Origin: a virus
Direction: 5' to 3' (one strand)
DNA: 64,000 nt
IMG/VR virus record: IMGVR_UViG_3300021963_000050
Span: 51,865 to 115,864 of that record
In this document: piece after piece, positions 52,783 to 58,088 of the stretch
How the letters are laid out: each line of letters opens with the position of its first letter
Numbering within the stretch: the first letter of the stretch is position 1
The notes under the pieces: model-generated
What the model was told of the DNA's origin: nothing
Seen by the model: only the letters and a program-made list of their open reading frames with translations
Database searches by the model: none
Position numbers and translations under genes: made by a program

Positions 52783-52856
52783 ACTCTCGTAGTTCAATGG
52801 ATTAGAACATTTCACTACGGATGAAAGGGTTGGGAGTTCGAGTCTCTCCGAGAGTA
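52783..52856 (+). tRNA. tRNA-Arg (ACG)
   Basis: ACTCTCG/CGAGAGT acceptor; TTTCA-CTACGGA-TGAAA; needs A-to-I editing of A34 for full decoding. Confidence 0.95.
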
Positions 52857-52862
52857 CAATAA

Positions 52863-52932
52863 GGTCAGTTTGGTCATGGAGGCCGGTTAGTCTGCAAAAC
52901 TAACGGAGTTGGTTCGATTCCAACATTGACCT
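52863..52932 (+). tRNA. tRNA-Cys (GCA)
   Basis: GGTCAGT/ATTGACC acceptor; anticodon loop CTGCAAA; discriminator T as usual for Cys. Confidence 0.95.
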
Positions 52933-52947
52933 CAATATAAGGTCTGA

Positions 52948-52972
52948 ACCTAATAGTGGGGGATTATTAGGT
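52948..52972 (+). other. Hairpin between tRNA-Cys and tRNA-His
   Basis: ACCTAATA-GTGGGGGAT-TATTAGGT, perfect 8-bp stem. No T-run; possibly a processing or folding element. Confidence 0.5.
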
Positions 52973-52988
52973 CTAGAACTTATAATAT

Positions 52989-53063
52989 GGTAGATATAGT
53001 TCAGTTGGTTAGAACGTCTGATTGTGGTTCAGAAGGTCGTCGGTTCGAATCCGATTATTTACC
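52989..53063 (+). tRNA. tRNA-His (GTG)
   Basis: GTAGATA/TATTTAC acceptor with G at -1 opposite C73 (His identity); TCTGA-TTGTGGT-TCAGA. Confidence 0.95.
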
Positions 53064-53069
53064 CTTTAT

Positions 53070-53146
53070 TGGAATATAGCTCAATTGGTTAGAGCATTCG
53101 TCTGATACGCGAAAGGTTATAGGTTCGATTCCTATTATTCCAACCA
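53070..53146 (+). tRNA. tRNA-Ile (GAT)
   Basis: TGGAATA/TATTCCA acceptor; TTCGT-CTGATAC-GCGAA; CCA encoded (53144-46). Confidence 0.95.
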
Positions 53147-53151
53147 AACAT

Positions 53152-53225
53152 TGCGGGGTGGACTGGAGAGGTTCCAGCTCAGTCTCATAAGCTGAATGAC
53201 GTGGGTTCGATTCCCACCCCCGCAA
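53152..53225 (+). tRNA. tRNA-Met (CAT), first copy
   Basis: TGCGGGG/CCCCGCA acceptor; TCAGT-CTCATAA-GCTGA. The acceptor resembles initiator tRNA, but the GGG/CCC anticodon stem is absent; could also be Ile-CAT. Confidence 0.85.
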
Positions 53226-53283
53226 CTTTTTCATTGAATATTTTGAAATATGAAATTTCATGTTTATATTTTAATTGTTCGTT

Positions 53284-53297
53284 TGTTCTTTGAAATA
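53284..53297 (+). promoter_or_regulatory. boxA-like element, copy 3
   Basis: TGTTCTTTGAAATA, related to the copies at 51799 and 54898. Confidence 0.45.
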
Positions 53298-53302
53298 AAA
53301 AT

Positions 53303-53404
53303 ATGGGTATAACTAGGGTCGAGCCAGATTTTGCCACGGTTATATCAAGGGTTGGAAGGACCAGAGCTGGCCGTGACTACTCCAACCCACTATCGCCTCC
53401 TTAG
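53303..53404 (+). CDS. Small ORF (33 aa) ending inside tRNA-Thr
   Basis: ATG 53303 to TAG 53402-04; basic/proline-rich (MGITRVEPDFA … RVGRTRAGRD … NPLSPP). It overlaps the start of tRNA-Thr by 10 nt. The underlying RNA also forms a pseudoknot-like fold (CACGG 53335 with CCGTG 53371; GGGTTGG 53349 with CCAACCC 53382), so coding status is uncertain. Confidence 0.25.
   Translation: MGITRVEPDFATVISRVGRTRAGRDYSNPLSPP
53316..53394 (+). ncRNA. Pseudoknot-like structured spacer
   Basis: CACGG (53335)/CCGTG (53371) and GGGTTGG (53349)/CCAACCC (53382) cross, giving a pseudoknot. Function unknown. Confidence 0.4.
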
Positions 53405-53468
53405 CTCAGTTGGCCAGAGCGCCTCACTTGTAATGAGGATGTCGTTGGTTCGAATCCGACAGGAGGCT
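53395..53468 (+). tRNA. tRNA-Thr (TGT)
   Basis: GCCTCCT/AGGAGGC acceptor; CCTCA-CTTGTAA-TGAGG. Confidence 0.95.
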
Positions 53469-53477
53469 CTGCAGGGT

Positions 53478-53563
53478 TTTCGGTGTAAAGGGTGTCACAA
53501 CCTACCTGAGCAAAACCTAACACATGTCCACTATGTGTTAGGGTAATGTGGATAAAACCGAAA
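53478..53563 (+). ncRNA. Structured spacer before tRNA-Asp
   Basis: TTTCGGT (53478)/ACCGAAA (53557) closing stem and a perfect 10-bp hairpin CCTAACACAT-GTCCACT-ATGTGTTAGG (53516-53542). Confidence 0.45.
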
Positions 53564-53565
53564 TT

Positions 53566-53637
53566 GGTCTCATAGTTAAACGGCTATAATGCAGCCCTGT
53601 CACGGCTGAGTTCGGGGTTCGATTCCCCGTGGGACCG
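53566..53637 (+). tRNA. tRNA-Asp (GTC)
   Basis: GGTCTCA/TGGGACC acceptor; CAGCC-CTGTCAC-GGCTG; discriminator G. Confidence 0.95.
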
Positions 53638-53639
53638 CA

Positions 53640-53735
53640 ATGGGTAAGAGATACTCAGGAAGATTGGCTACATTCTTTAAAAAAGTAGTGGTGGTAAAAA
53701 AATCCTCGACCTTAATGAGGTATCGATTCGGATAA
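53640..53735 (+). CDS. Small basic ORF (31 aa) after tRNA-Asp
   Basis: ATG 53640 to TAA 53733-35, starting 2 nt after tRNA-Asp. Sequence is strongly basic (KRYSGRLATFFKK, VVKKSST). Coding status is uncertain; no ribosome binding site beyond A-rich context. Confidence 0.25.
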   Translation: MGKRYSGRLATFFKKVVVVKKSSTLMRYRFG

Positions 53736-53814
53736 AACGGTAGCAAGACTCTGCACCGCCGACGTATAGAGTTGACAGGTTTTTATGTGGTAAGACACTA
53801 ATGAGAAAGGCCCA

Positions 53815-53895
53815 ATGATGGAGGACACTTTTAAGCAATATGTTCAGAGAGCGTTGGGGGATATGGTTCTCGAAACAGTGAGAGAAACCCGTTAA
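53815..53895 (+). CDS. Small ORF (26 aa)
   Basis: ATGATG at 53815 to TAA 53893-95, amphipathic helix-like (DTFKQYVQRALGDMVLETVRE). Coding status is uncertain. Confidence 0.25.
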   Translation: MMEDTFKQYVQRALGDMVLETVRETR

Positions 53896-53928
53896 AATCT
53901 ACTTATTGTAATCTCAGATAAGGAAATT

Positions 53929-54014
53929 GGAGAGTTGGCAGAGCTGGTTGAACGCGGCGGTCTTGAAAACCGTTTTATCGAAAGGTAACGGGGGTTCGAA
54001 TCCCTCACTCTCCG
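53929..54014 (+). tRNA. tRNA-Ser (TGA)
   Basis: GGAGAGT/ACTCTCC acceptor; long variable arm; loop CTTGAAA; discriminator G. Confidence 0.95.
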
Positions 54015-54022
54015 CAAATTAT

Positions 54023-54097
54023 GGCCCTTTCGTCTATCGGTTAGGACAGGTCCCTTTCACGGACCAGAGACGGGTTCGATTCCCGTAGGGGCTACCA
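54023..54097 (+). tRNA. tRNA-Glu (TTC)
   Basis: GGCCCTT/AGGGGCT acceptor; GGTCC-CTTTCAC-GGACC; CCA encoded (54095-97). Confidence 0.95.
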
Positions 54098-54111
54098 AAC
54101 AAAAAACCAAT

Positions 54112-54354
54112 ATGTTAGAGAAAATTTTAGAACAATACGAAGGTGAAGAAATCTTAATCGCGGATGGATTTGATAATGCTGTTATAGGTATTGACGAATC
54201 TTCAATGAGATTAATTTATTCTGTTGAAAAGTGTATAGAAATCCTTATGAAACAAGGAATGGATATGACTGAAGCCGTTGAATACTTTGATTTTAATGTG
54301 TCAGGTTCATATGTTGGGGAGAAGACACCAATATGGTGTGACGATTTATTTTAA
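54112..54354 (+). CDS. Conserved phage-type protein (VIGIDESSMRLIYSVEK family)
   Basis: 80 aa. IADGFDNAVIGIDESSMRLIYSVEKC … FDFNVSGSYVGEKTPIWCDD is a recurring phage protein pattern that I recognise as a family, but its function is not known to me. Starts 15 nt after tRNA-Glu. Confidence 0.65.
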   Translation: MLEKILEQYEGEEILIADGFDNAVIGIDESSMRLIYSVEKCIEILMKQGMDMTEAVEYFDFNVSGSYVGEKTPIWCDDLF

Positions 54355-54467
54355 AAAATAACACCCTATGTTACCCTATTGTTAAAGGAATTTATTAATA
54401 TGTTTTTTTTATTATATTACAATATCTATAAGTAATAATAAAAAATAAAAACAAACAAAAGAAAATT

Positions 54468-54632
54468 ATGCAAAAAGAACAAATACTAGGAATCGTAAGA
54501 CACACATTAACATTTATTGGTGGTGCATTAGTAGCAAAAGGATTAACAACAGACGTTTTATCTAATGAATTAATTGGTGCTGCAATGACATTAATTGGTG
54601 GTGTGTGGTCAATCATATCAAAAAATAAATAA
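54468..54632 (+). CDS. Small phage holin (Pam3-gp28-like)
   Basis: 54 aa. MQKEQILGIVRHTLTFIGGALVAKG, then ELIGAAMTLIGGVWSII, ending SKNK: two short hydrophobic helices, a pattern typical of small holins. It was not picked up as a long ORF because it is short. It would permeabilise the inner membrane, together with or as alternative to the 51154 protein. Confidence 0.8.
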   Translation: MQKEQILGIVRHTLTFIGGALVAKGLTTDVLSNELIGAAMTLIGGVWSIISKNK

Positions 54633-54648
54633 AAAAATTTTAAAATTA

Positions 54649-54679
54649 CTTGTAAATAAAAAAACTTTTCGTATCTTTG
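54649..54679 (+). promoter_or_regulatory. Bacteroidetes-type promoter of the second tRNA array
   Basis: CTTG (54649-52), 19-nt spacer, perfect TATCTTTG (54672-79). Confidence 0.8.
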
Positions 54680-54696
54680 TAATAGTTATTTAAGAA

Positions 54697-54801
54697 ATGA
54701 TGAACTTGGTATACATACAACAACCGTCAAACAATCCACTTAGTGGTAATGGGAGAGGTATATATTTATGTGGCCCAAGTTCGGAGTTAAACAAGTTGTA
54801 A
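54697..54801 (+). CDS. Leader peptide candidate of the second tRNA array (34 aa)
   Basis: ATGATG at 54697 to TAA 54799-801, 18 nt after the promoter -7 element. It begins MMNLVYIQQPSNN and ends SSELNKL. The stretch AGTTCGG near its end is one arm of a possible antiterminator. Same promoter-ORF-terminator-boxA-tRNA order as at 51506-51897. Confidence 0.5.
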   Translation: MMNLVYIQQPSNNPLSGNGRGIYLCGPSSELNKL

Positions 54802-54838
54802 GAAAGTAAAAAACTTATAGACAGGTGAAACCCGAACT
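54778..54838 (+). promoter_or_regulatory. Predicted antiterminator pairing
   Basis: AGTTCGG-A-GTT (54778-88) pairs with AACCCGAACT (54829-38) with a one-nt bulge, competing with the terminator. Confidence 0.55.
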
Positions 54839-54860
54839 CAAAAAAAGTTCGGGTTTTTTG
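54829..54860 (+). terminator. Intrinsic terminator/attenuator
   Basis: Perfect 10-bp stem AACCCGAACT / AGTTCGGGTT with a CAAAAAA loop and TTTTTG tail. Confidence 0.8.
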
Positions 54861-54891
54861 TTTTTTAAGATTTTCGCTCTTATATTTTGAT

Positions 54892-54899
54892 TATATTTG
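54892..54899 (+). promoter_or_regulatory. TANNTTTG-type -7 element without clear -33
   Basis: TATATTTG fits the Bacteroidetes -7 element and overlaps the boxA-like copy by 2 nt; no TTG at the right distance. Confidence 0.35.
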
Positions 54900-54920
54900 T
54901 TCTTTGACATATTGGTTTAA
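54898..54920 (+). promoter_or_regulatory. boxA-like element, copy 2
   Basis: TGTTCTTTGACATATTGG, identical over 23 nt to copy 1 and just before tRNA-Leu. Confidence 0.6.
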
Positions 54921-54926
54921 GTAGAT

Positions 54927-55011
54927 GCCGAGGTGATGGAATGGTAGACATGAGGGACTTAAAATCCCTTGGACAGTAATGTTCGTGTGGGTTCGACTCC
55001 CATCCTCGGTA
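54927..55011 (+). tRNA. tRNA-Leu (TAA)
   Basis: GCCGAGG/CCTCGGT acceptor; loop CTTAAAA; long variable arm. Confidence 0.93.
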
Positions 55012-55223
55012 CAAAAGAAACATCCTTACAGAAGGTGATAATGCTTCACTGAAAGGACTACTGACTTCCAAGTGGGTCGCAACCACAATCGGAAGGTACG
55101 ACACGGCTCAGTAGACTCTGTAATGGACCCTGCTCTATGGTGCACACATAACAGGTGATGGGGAACAAACCATCGGTAAAATCTAAACCTACGGTGAGCG
55201 TAGAAGGATTGTTTCTTTTTTTT
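55012..55223 (+). other. 212-nt spacer, no gene seen
   Basis: Between tRNA-Leu and tRNA-Arg. Only ORFs of 34 or fewer codons, one of them running into tRNA-Arg. No clear terminator. Function unseen. Confidence 0.4.
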
Positions 55224-55297
55224 GTCTCCGTAGCTCAGTTGGATAGAGCAACAGCCTTCTAAGCTGTGGGTCATTGGTTCGAATCCAATCGGGGATA
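55224..55297 (+). tRNA. tRNA-Arg (TCT)
   Basis: GTCTCCG/CGGGGAT acceptor; ACAGC-CTTCTAA-GCTGT. Confidence 0.95.
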
Positions 55298-55299
55298 CT

Positions 55300-55442
55300 A
55301 AGATAGTGGTCACTCTTACAATGAAAGTCGACAAAGTAGTTGTAAGGTTCATAGTGTTCAGCACCCTCGGCCAGTGCACTGATAAAACTCAGAAGAAGCC
55401 GTTAAGATTGGAGCGAGATGGGTACTCCATCACTATCTTTTT
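55300..55442 (+). ncRNA. Structured spacer with 9-bp closing helix and T-run
   Basis: AAGATAGTG (55300-308) pairs with CACTATCTT (55431-39), followed by TTTTT. Inner hairpins include CTTACAA/TTGTAAG. It resembles a terminator-closed small RNA. Confidence 0.45.
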
Positions 55443-55444
55443 AT

Positions 55445-55446
<2 letters not shown>
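55321..55446 (+). CDS. Small ORF (41 aa) before tRNA-Pro
   Basis: ATG 55321 to TAG 55444-46, ending inside the acceptor of tRNA-Pro. Sequence looks protein-like (MKVDKVVVRFIVFSTL, then a basic tail). It coincides with the structured RNA above, so either or both may be real. Confidence 0.35.
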
Positions 55447-55517
<71 letters not shown>

Positions 55518-55522
55518 CACAA

Positions 55523-55594
55523 TCCTCGATAGCTCAGCGGTAGAGCACACGGCTGTTAACCGTGTGGTCGTTGGTTCGAATCCATCTCGGGGAG
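55523..55594 (+). tRNA. tRNA-Asn (GTT)
   Basis: TCCTCGA/TCGGGGA acceptor; CACGG-CTGTTAA-CCGTG; one mismatch in the T stem. Confidence 0.93.
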
Positions 55595-55601
55595 CAAAAA
55601 A

Positions 55602-55665
55602 ATCGCTGATAGAAACATCGAAGGTGTACAATGCTAGCAACACCGTAGGTTAAGCGATATCCTAC
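55602..55665 (+). ncRNA. Structured spacer before tRNA-Leu(TAG)
   Basis: ATCGCT (55602)/AGCGAT (55653) with GGTGT (55623)/ACACC (55640) inside; GTAGG (55645)/CCTAC (55661) is an alternative, mutually exclusive or pseudoknotted helix. Confidence 0.4.
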
Positions 55666-55670
55666 AATAG

Positions 55671-55751
55671 GCCTTGGTGGTGGAATGGTAGACACGCTAG
55701 TCTTAGGAACTAGTGGCGAAAGTCGTGTCGGTTCGAGTCCGACCTGAGGTA
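55671..55751 (+). tRNA. tRNA-Leu (TAG)
   Basis: GCCTTGG/CTGAGGT acceptor; CTAGT-CTTAGGA-ACTAG; long variable arm. Confidence 0.93.
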
Positions 55752-55757
55752 CAAAAT

Positions 55758-55840
55758 TGAAAGGTGGGTGAGTGGTTAAAACCGACAGACTGTAAATCTG
55801 TTCTCTTTGGAGTACGGCGGTTCGAATCCGTCCCTTTCAA
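55758..55840 (+). tRNA. tRNA-Tyr (GTA)
   Basis: TGAAAGG/CCTTTCA acceptor; ACAGA-CTGTAAA-TCTGT; long variable arm. Confidence 0.93.
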
Positions 55841-55853
55841 CAAAAATATTAAT

Positions 55854-56408
55854 ATGGGAACTAGAAGTAAAAAAATTTCAGAGATGTTATCAAACATAAC
55901 ACCTGAAATGAAAGAGAAATGGAAACAAGAAAGAGTTGAGAGTAAAAAGAAATTAACTCTTGAATATCAACTTGGTTACTATGTTGGTTTGGAGATTGTT
56001 CACAGATATCTACCAACACTTTCCACAGATATGTTACAATCTCGTACCGTGATTGAAGTTTCTGAAGAAGATACTTTAGAAAATGAAAGATTGGATACCG
56101 AATGGTATTCAACAACAACACACGGTGGAGAATGGAATGGTGTTGATGAAAATGGTAATAAAGAAAAATGGGAGTTGTACCATCAACACAATAAGATGTT
56201 AGAGAGGAAATACCTACCAAATCCATTAGAGTGTTACATGAGTTTATTAAATGTTCAAAACATGGATGAATTTAAAAAAGGTTTAAGGTTCGCTTTGTGG
56301 GATTGTGATATGTGTTCATACAATATTGAACCTGAAAACATAAAAATTTACGATGATGAACAATCAATGTTTACAATCATCGAATTACAATTAGATTCAG
56401 TGGTGTAG
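55854..56408 (+). CDS. Unknown protein between tRNA genes; 3' end overlaps a tRNA
   Basis: 184 aa from ATG 55854, 13 nt after tRNA-Tyr; the longer frame is just read-through of the tRNA. It is helical and Glu/Lys-rich with a Cys/Trp patch (LRFALWDCDMCSYNIEPE). Its stop TAG (56406-08) is the first 10 nt of tRNA-Ile(TAT), so the gene and tRNA overlap. Function unknown. Confidence 0.6.
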   Translation: MGTRSKKISEMLSNITPEMKEKWKQERVESKKKLTLEYQLGYYVGLEIVHRYLPTLSTDMLQSRTVIEVSEEDTLENERLDTEWYSTTTHGGEWNGVDENGNKEKWELYHQHNKMLERKYLPNPLECYMSLLNVQNMDEFKKGLRFALWDCDMCSYNIEPENIKIYDDEQSMFTIIELQLDSVV

Positions 56409-56475
56409 CTCAATTGGTGAGAGCAGGACTCTTATACAGTCAAGGTTATGGGTTCAAATCCCGTCATCACTACCA
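56399..56475 (+). tRNA. tRNA-Ile (TAT)
   Basis: AGTGGTG/CATCACT acceptor; loop CTTATAC; CCA encoded (56473-75). Decodes the rare ATA codon, common in AT-rich phage genomes. Confidence 0.9.
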
Positions 56476-56498
56476 ATTATCGTCGATTTGAACGATAC

Positions 56499-56572
56499 GG
56501 TCCCTTAGCTCAGTTGGTTAGAGCAACTGACTCATAATCAGTAGGTCCACGGTTCAAGCCCGTGAGGGACCA
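56499..56572 (+). tRNA. tRNA-Met (CAT), second copy
   Basis: GGTCCCT/AGGGACC acceptor; ACTGA-CTCATAA-TCAGT; elongator type. Confidence 0.95.
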
Positions 56573-56578
56573 CGGAGA

Positions 56579-56586
56579 TATTTATA
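56579..56586 (+). promoter_or_regulatory. TATTTATA motif (candidate late promoter)
   Basis: Exact TATTTATA 13 nt upstream of the 56600 start. Confidence 0.5.
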
Positions 56587-56599
56587 TAATAAAAAAACT

Positions 56600-56971
56600 A
56601 TGGGAATTGAATTAAAAAAGAAAAAACAACTTATTGAAAGATTAAATAAAAGATTATTATCTGAAGCTGAGATGGAATGCCCCAAATCAACAAAAGATAC
56701 TGAACTTAACGACACCAATAAGAAAAAAATCGAAAAGACACATCAGTACGGATTACCAACTGAAGAAGCAAAAGAAAAAAATCAAAATTGTGGAAATTGT
56801 GTTGCGTTTGATATTTCATCAAGAATGAAAGATTGTATGAGTGATAATAGTGGTGAAATTGGTTATTGTTGGATGCACCACTTTATGTGTTCAGGAAAAA
56901 AATGGTGTGACACATGGGTTGAAGGTGGTCCAATCACAAAAGATTCTGTTTCATACGAAAAACAACAATAA
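56600..56971 (+). CDS. Cys-rich metal-binding protein (HiPIP-like)
   Basis: 123 aa. The N-half is helical and charged. The C-half carries NCGNCVAFD, DCMSDN, GYCWMHHFMCSGKKWCDTW: six or more Cys with the spacing of the small Fe-S/Cys-rich domain recurring in marine phages. Binding of iron-sulfur or zinc is likely; role unknown. It has a TATTTATA motif upstream and lies between tRNA-Met and tRNA-Gly. Confidence 0.65.
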   Translation: MGIELKKKKQLIERLNKRLLSEAEMECPKSTKDTELNDTNKKKIEKTHQYGLPTEEAKEKNQNCGNCVAFDISSRMKDCMSDNSGEIGYCWMHHFMCSGKKWCDTWVEGGPITKDSVSYEKQQ

Positions 56972-57034
56972 ATGTAGTCGTACCCTTAACTCCAAAACTC
57001 ACCTATGAGTCTCCGTTATGGGAAGGCTACTCCC

Positions 57035-57107
57035 GCGGAAATAGCTCAGTTGGTAGAGCATCACCTTGCCAAGGTGAGGGTCGCGAGTTCGAGTCTCGTT
57101 TTCCGCT
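57035..57107 (+). tRNA. tRNA-Gly (GCC)
   Basis: GCGGAAA/TTTCCGC acceptor; TCACC-TTGCCAA-GGTGA. Confidence 0.95.
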
Positions 57108-57109
57108 CT

Positions 57110-57176
57110 AAGTAAACCTTAAAAAGGGCCCTTCCGTTGGTACGACAACGGCTTGTTGGGCCCGGGTTTACTTTTT
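57110..57176 (+). ncRNA. Structured terminator-like spacer between the two tRNA-Gly genes
   Basis: AAGTAAACC (57110)/GGTTTACTT (57165) closing stem, a GGGCCC/GGGCCC helix and CCGTTG-GTACGA-CAACGG inner hairpin; T-run 57172-76. Either a terminator or a small RNA. Confidence 0.55.
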
Positions 57177-57248
57177 GCGAATATCGTATAATGGTCATTA
57201 CTCCTTCCTTCCAAGTAGGAGATGTCGGTTCGATTCCGGCTATTCGCT
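57177..57248 (+). tRNA. tRNA-Gly (TCC)
   Basis: GCGAATA/TATTCGC acceptor; loop CTTCCAA; one T-T mismatch in the anticodon stem. Confidence 0.88.
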
Positions 57249-57301
57249 CAATCATTATAGAGACTACTAAATCGGGTTAGTGAGAATCTATTTGTTATTA
57301 T

Positions 57302-57372
57302 TGTCCTGTGGTGTAACGGCAGCACATCTGGTTTTGGTCCAGAGAATTGAGGTTCGAATCCTTGCGGGACAA
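57302..57372 (+). tRNA. tRNA-Gln (TTG)
   Basis: TGTCCTG/CGGGACA acceptor; TCTGG-TTTTGGT-CCAGA. Confidence 0.93.
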
Positions 57373-57410
57373 CAAAATTTTTAAATCATAAAAAAACCAA
57401 TATGTCGAGA

Positions 57411-57498
57411 GGAAAGTTACCCAAGTTGGTGAAGGGGACGGTTTGCTAAACCGTTAGGTCGAGTAATCGGCGCGAGGGTTCGAGCCCCTCACTTTCCG
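57411..57498 (+). tRNA. tRNA-Ser (GCT)
   Basis: GGAAAGT/ACTTTCC acceptor; ACGGT-TTGCTAA-ACCGT; long variable arm; last tRNA of the array. Confidence 0.95.
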
Positions 57499-57529
57499 CA
57501 AAATACTTATAACTAGAATAATATGTAAT

Positions 57530-57991
57530 ATGACAAAATTTAGAACATTGTACGGAACACCCATAACTGACGTTATTGGTTACATCAAAGATTATTTGGT
57601 GGATAAAACTGATGTTGAGATATTAATTGGTTCGGATTCACAATCATTTAGTAATTCAAAAACGGTTTATGGAGTGGTTATTGCACTTTACACAACAGGT
57701 AAGGGTGCACACGTATTATGTACTAAAGACGTTACACCATTTGAAAAAGATACATCAAGTAGATTAATGACCGAAGTTTGGAAAGCTGTTGAAGTTGCTG
57801 AACATTTGAGAAATAATGGTTTACCAAAAGCCACATGGATTGATATAGACTTAAATCCTGACCCAAGATATAAATCAAACAAAGTTTTAAGACAAGCGGT
57901 TGGTTTGGTTGAGGGTATGGGATACAAGGTAAGATACAAACACGCAGGTGCTATGGTGACTTACAGTGCAAACCATTTGGTAAGAATTTAA
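57530..57991 (+). CDS. RNase H-like protein, YkuK/DUF458 family
   Basis: 153 aa. LIGSDSQSF (33-40), the acidic strand of an RNase H-like fold, and WIDIDLNPDP (103-112) with SNKVLRQAVGLVEGMGY match the YkuK/DUF458 family. A nuclease activity is likely but unproven; it may process RNA. It follows the tRNA array by 32 nt, consistent with a role in tRNA or phage RNA turnover. Confidence 0.75.
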   Translation: MTKFRTLYGTPITDVIGYIKDYLVDKTDVEILIGSDSQSFSNSKTVYGVVIALYTTGKGAHVLCTKDVTPFEKDTSSRLMTEVWKAVEVAEHLRNNGLPKATWIDIDLNPDPRYKSNKVLRQAVGLVEGMGYKVRYKHAGAMVTYSANHLVRI

Positions 57992-58019
57992 ATTTTTTTT
58001 ATTTTTTTTTTTGAAAGGG

Positions 58020-58050
58020 CTTGTTTTTTAAAAAAAGTTTCTTACCTTTG
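58020..58050 (+). promoter_or_regulatory. Bacteroidetes-type promoter
   Basis: CTTG, 19-nt spacer, perfect TACCTTTG (58043-50), 38 nt upstream of the 58089 start. Confidence 0.8.
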
Positions 58051-58088
58051 TACCACTACAATAAATTACAACATTTAATACGACATAT

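Larger units (their letters stand above)
53638..53928 (+). other. 290-nt spacer with two small ORFs
   Basis: No tRNA or long ORF. It holds a basic 31-codon ORF (53640-53735, MGKRYSGRLATFFKK start) and a 26-codon ORF (53815-53895, MMEDTFKQYVQRAL start). No RNA family recognised. See the CDS entries for these two. Confidence 0.3.

Noticed and set aside
53638-53928. Group I intron or RNase P RNA in the 290-nt spacer
   Set aside because: None of the conserved core segments of either RNA are visible.
55012-55223. 34-codon ORF running into tRNA-Arg
   Set aside because: Its end is tRNA sequence and it has no promoter or pairing element.
51879-55379. Minus-strand ORFs of 60-120 aa over the tRNA region
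   Set aside because: They read through tRNA genes and give typical 'GFEP' tRNA shadow peptides.
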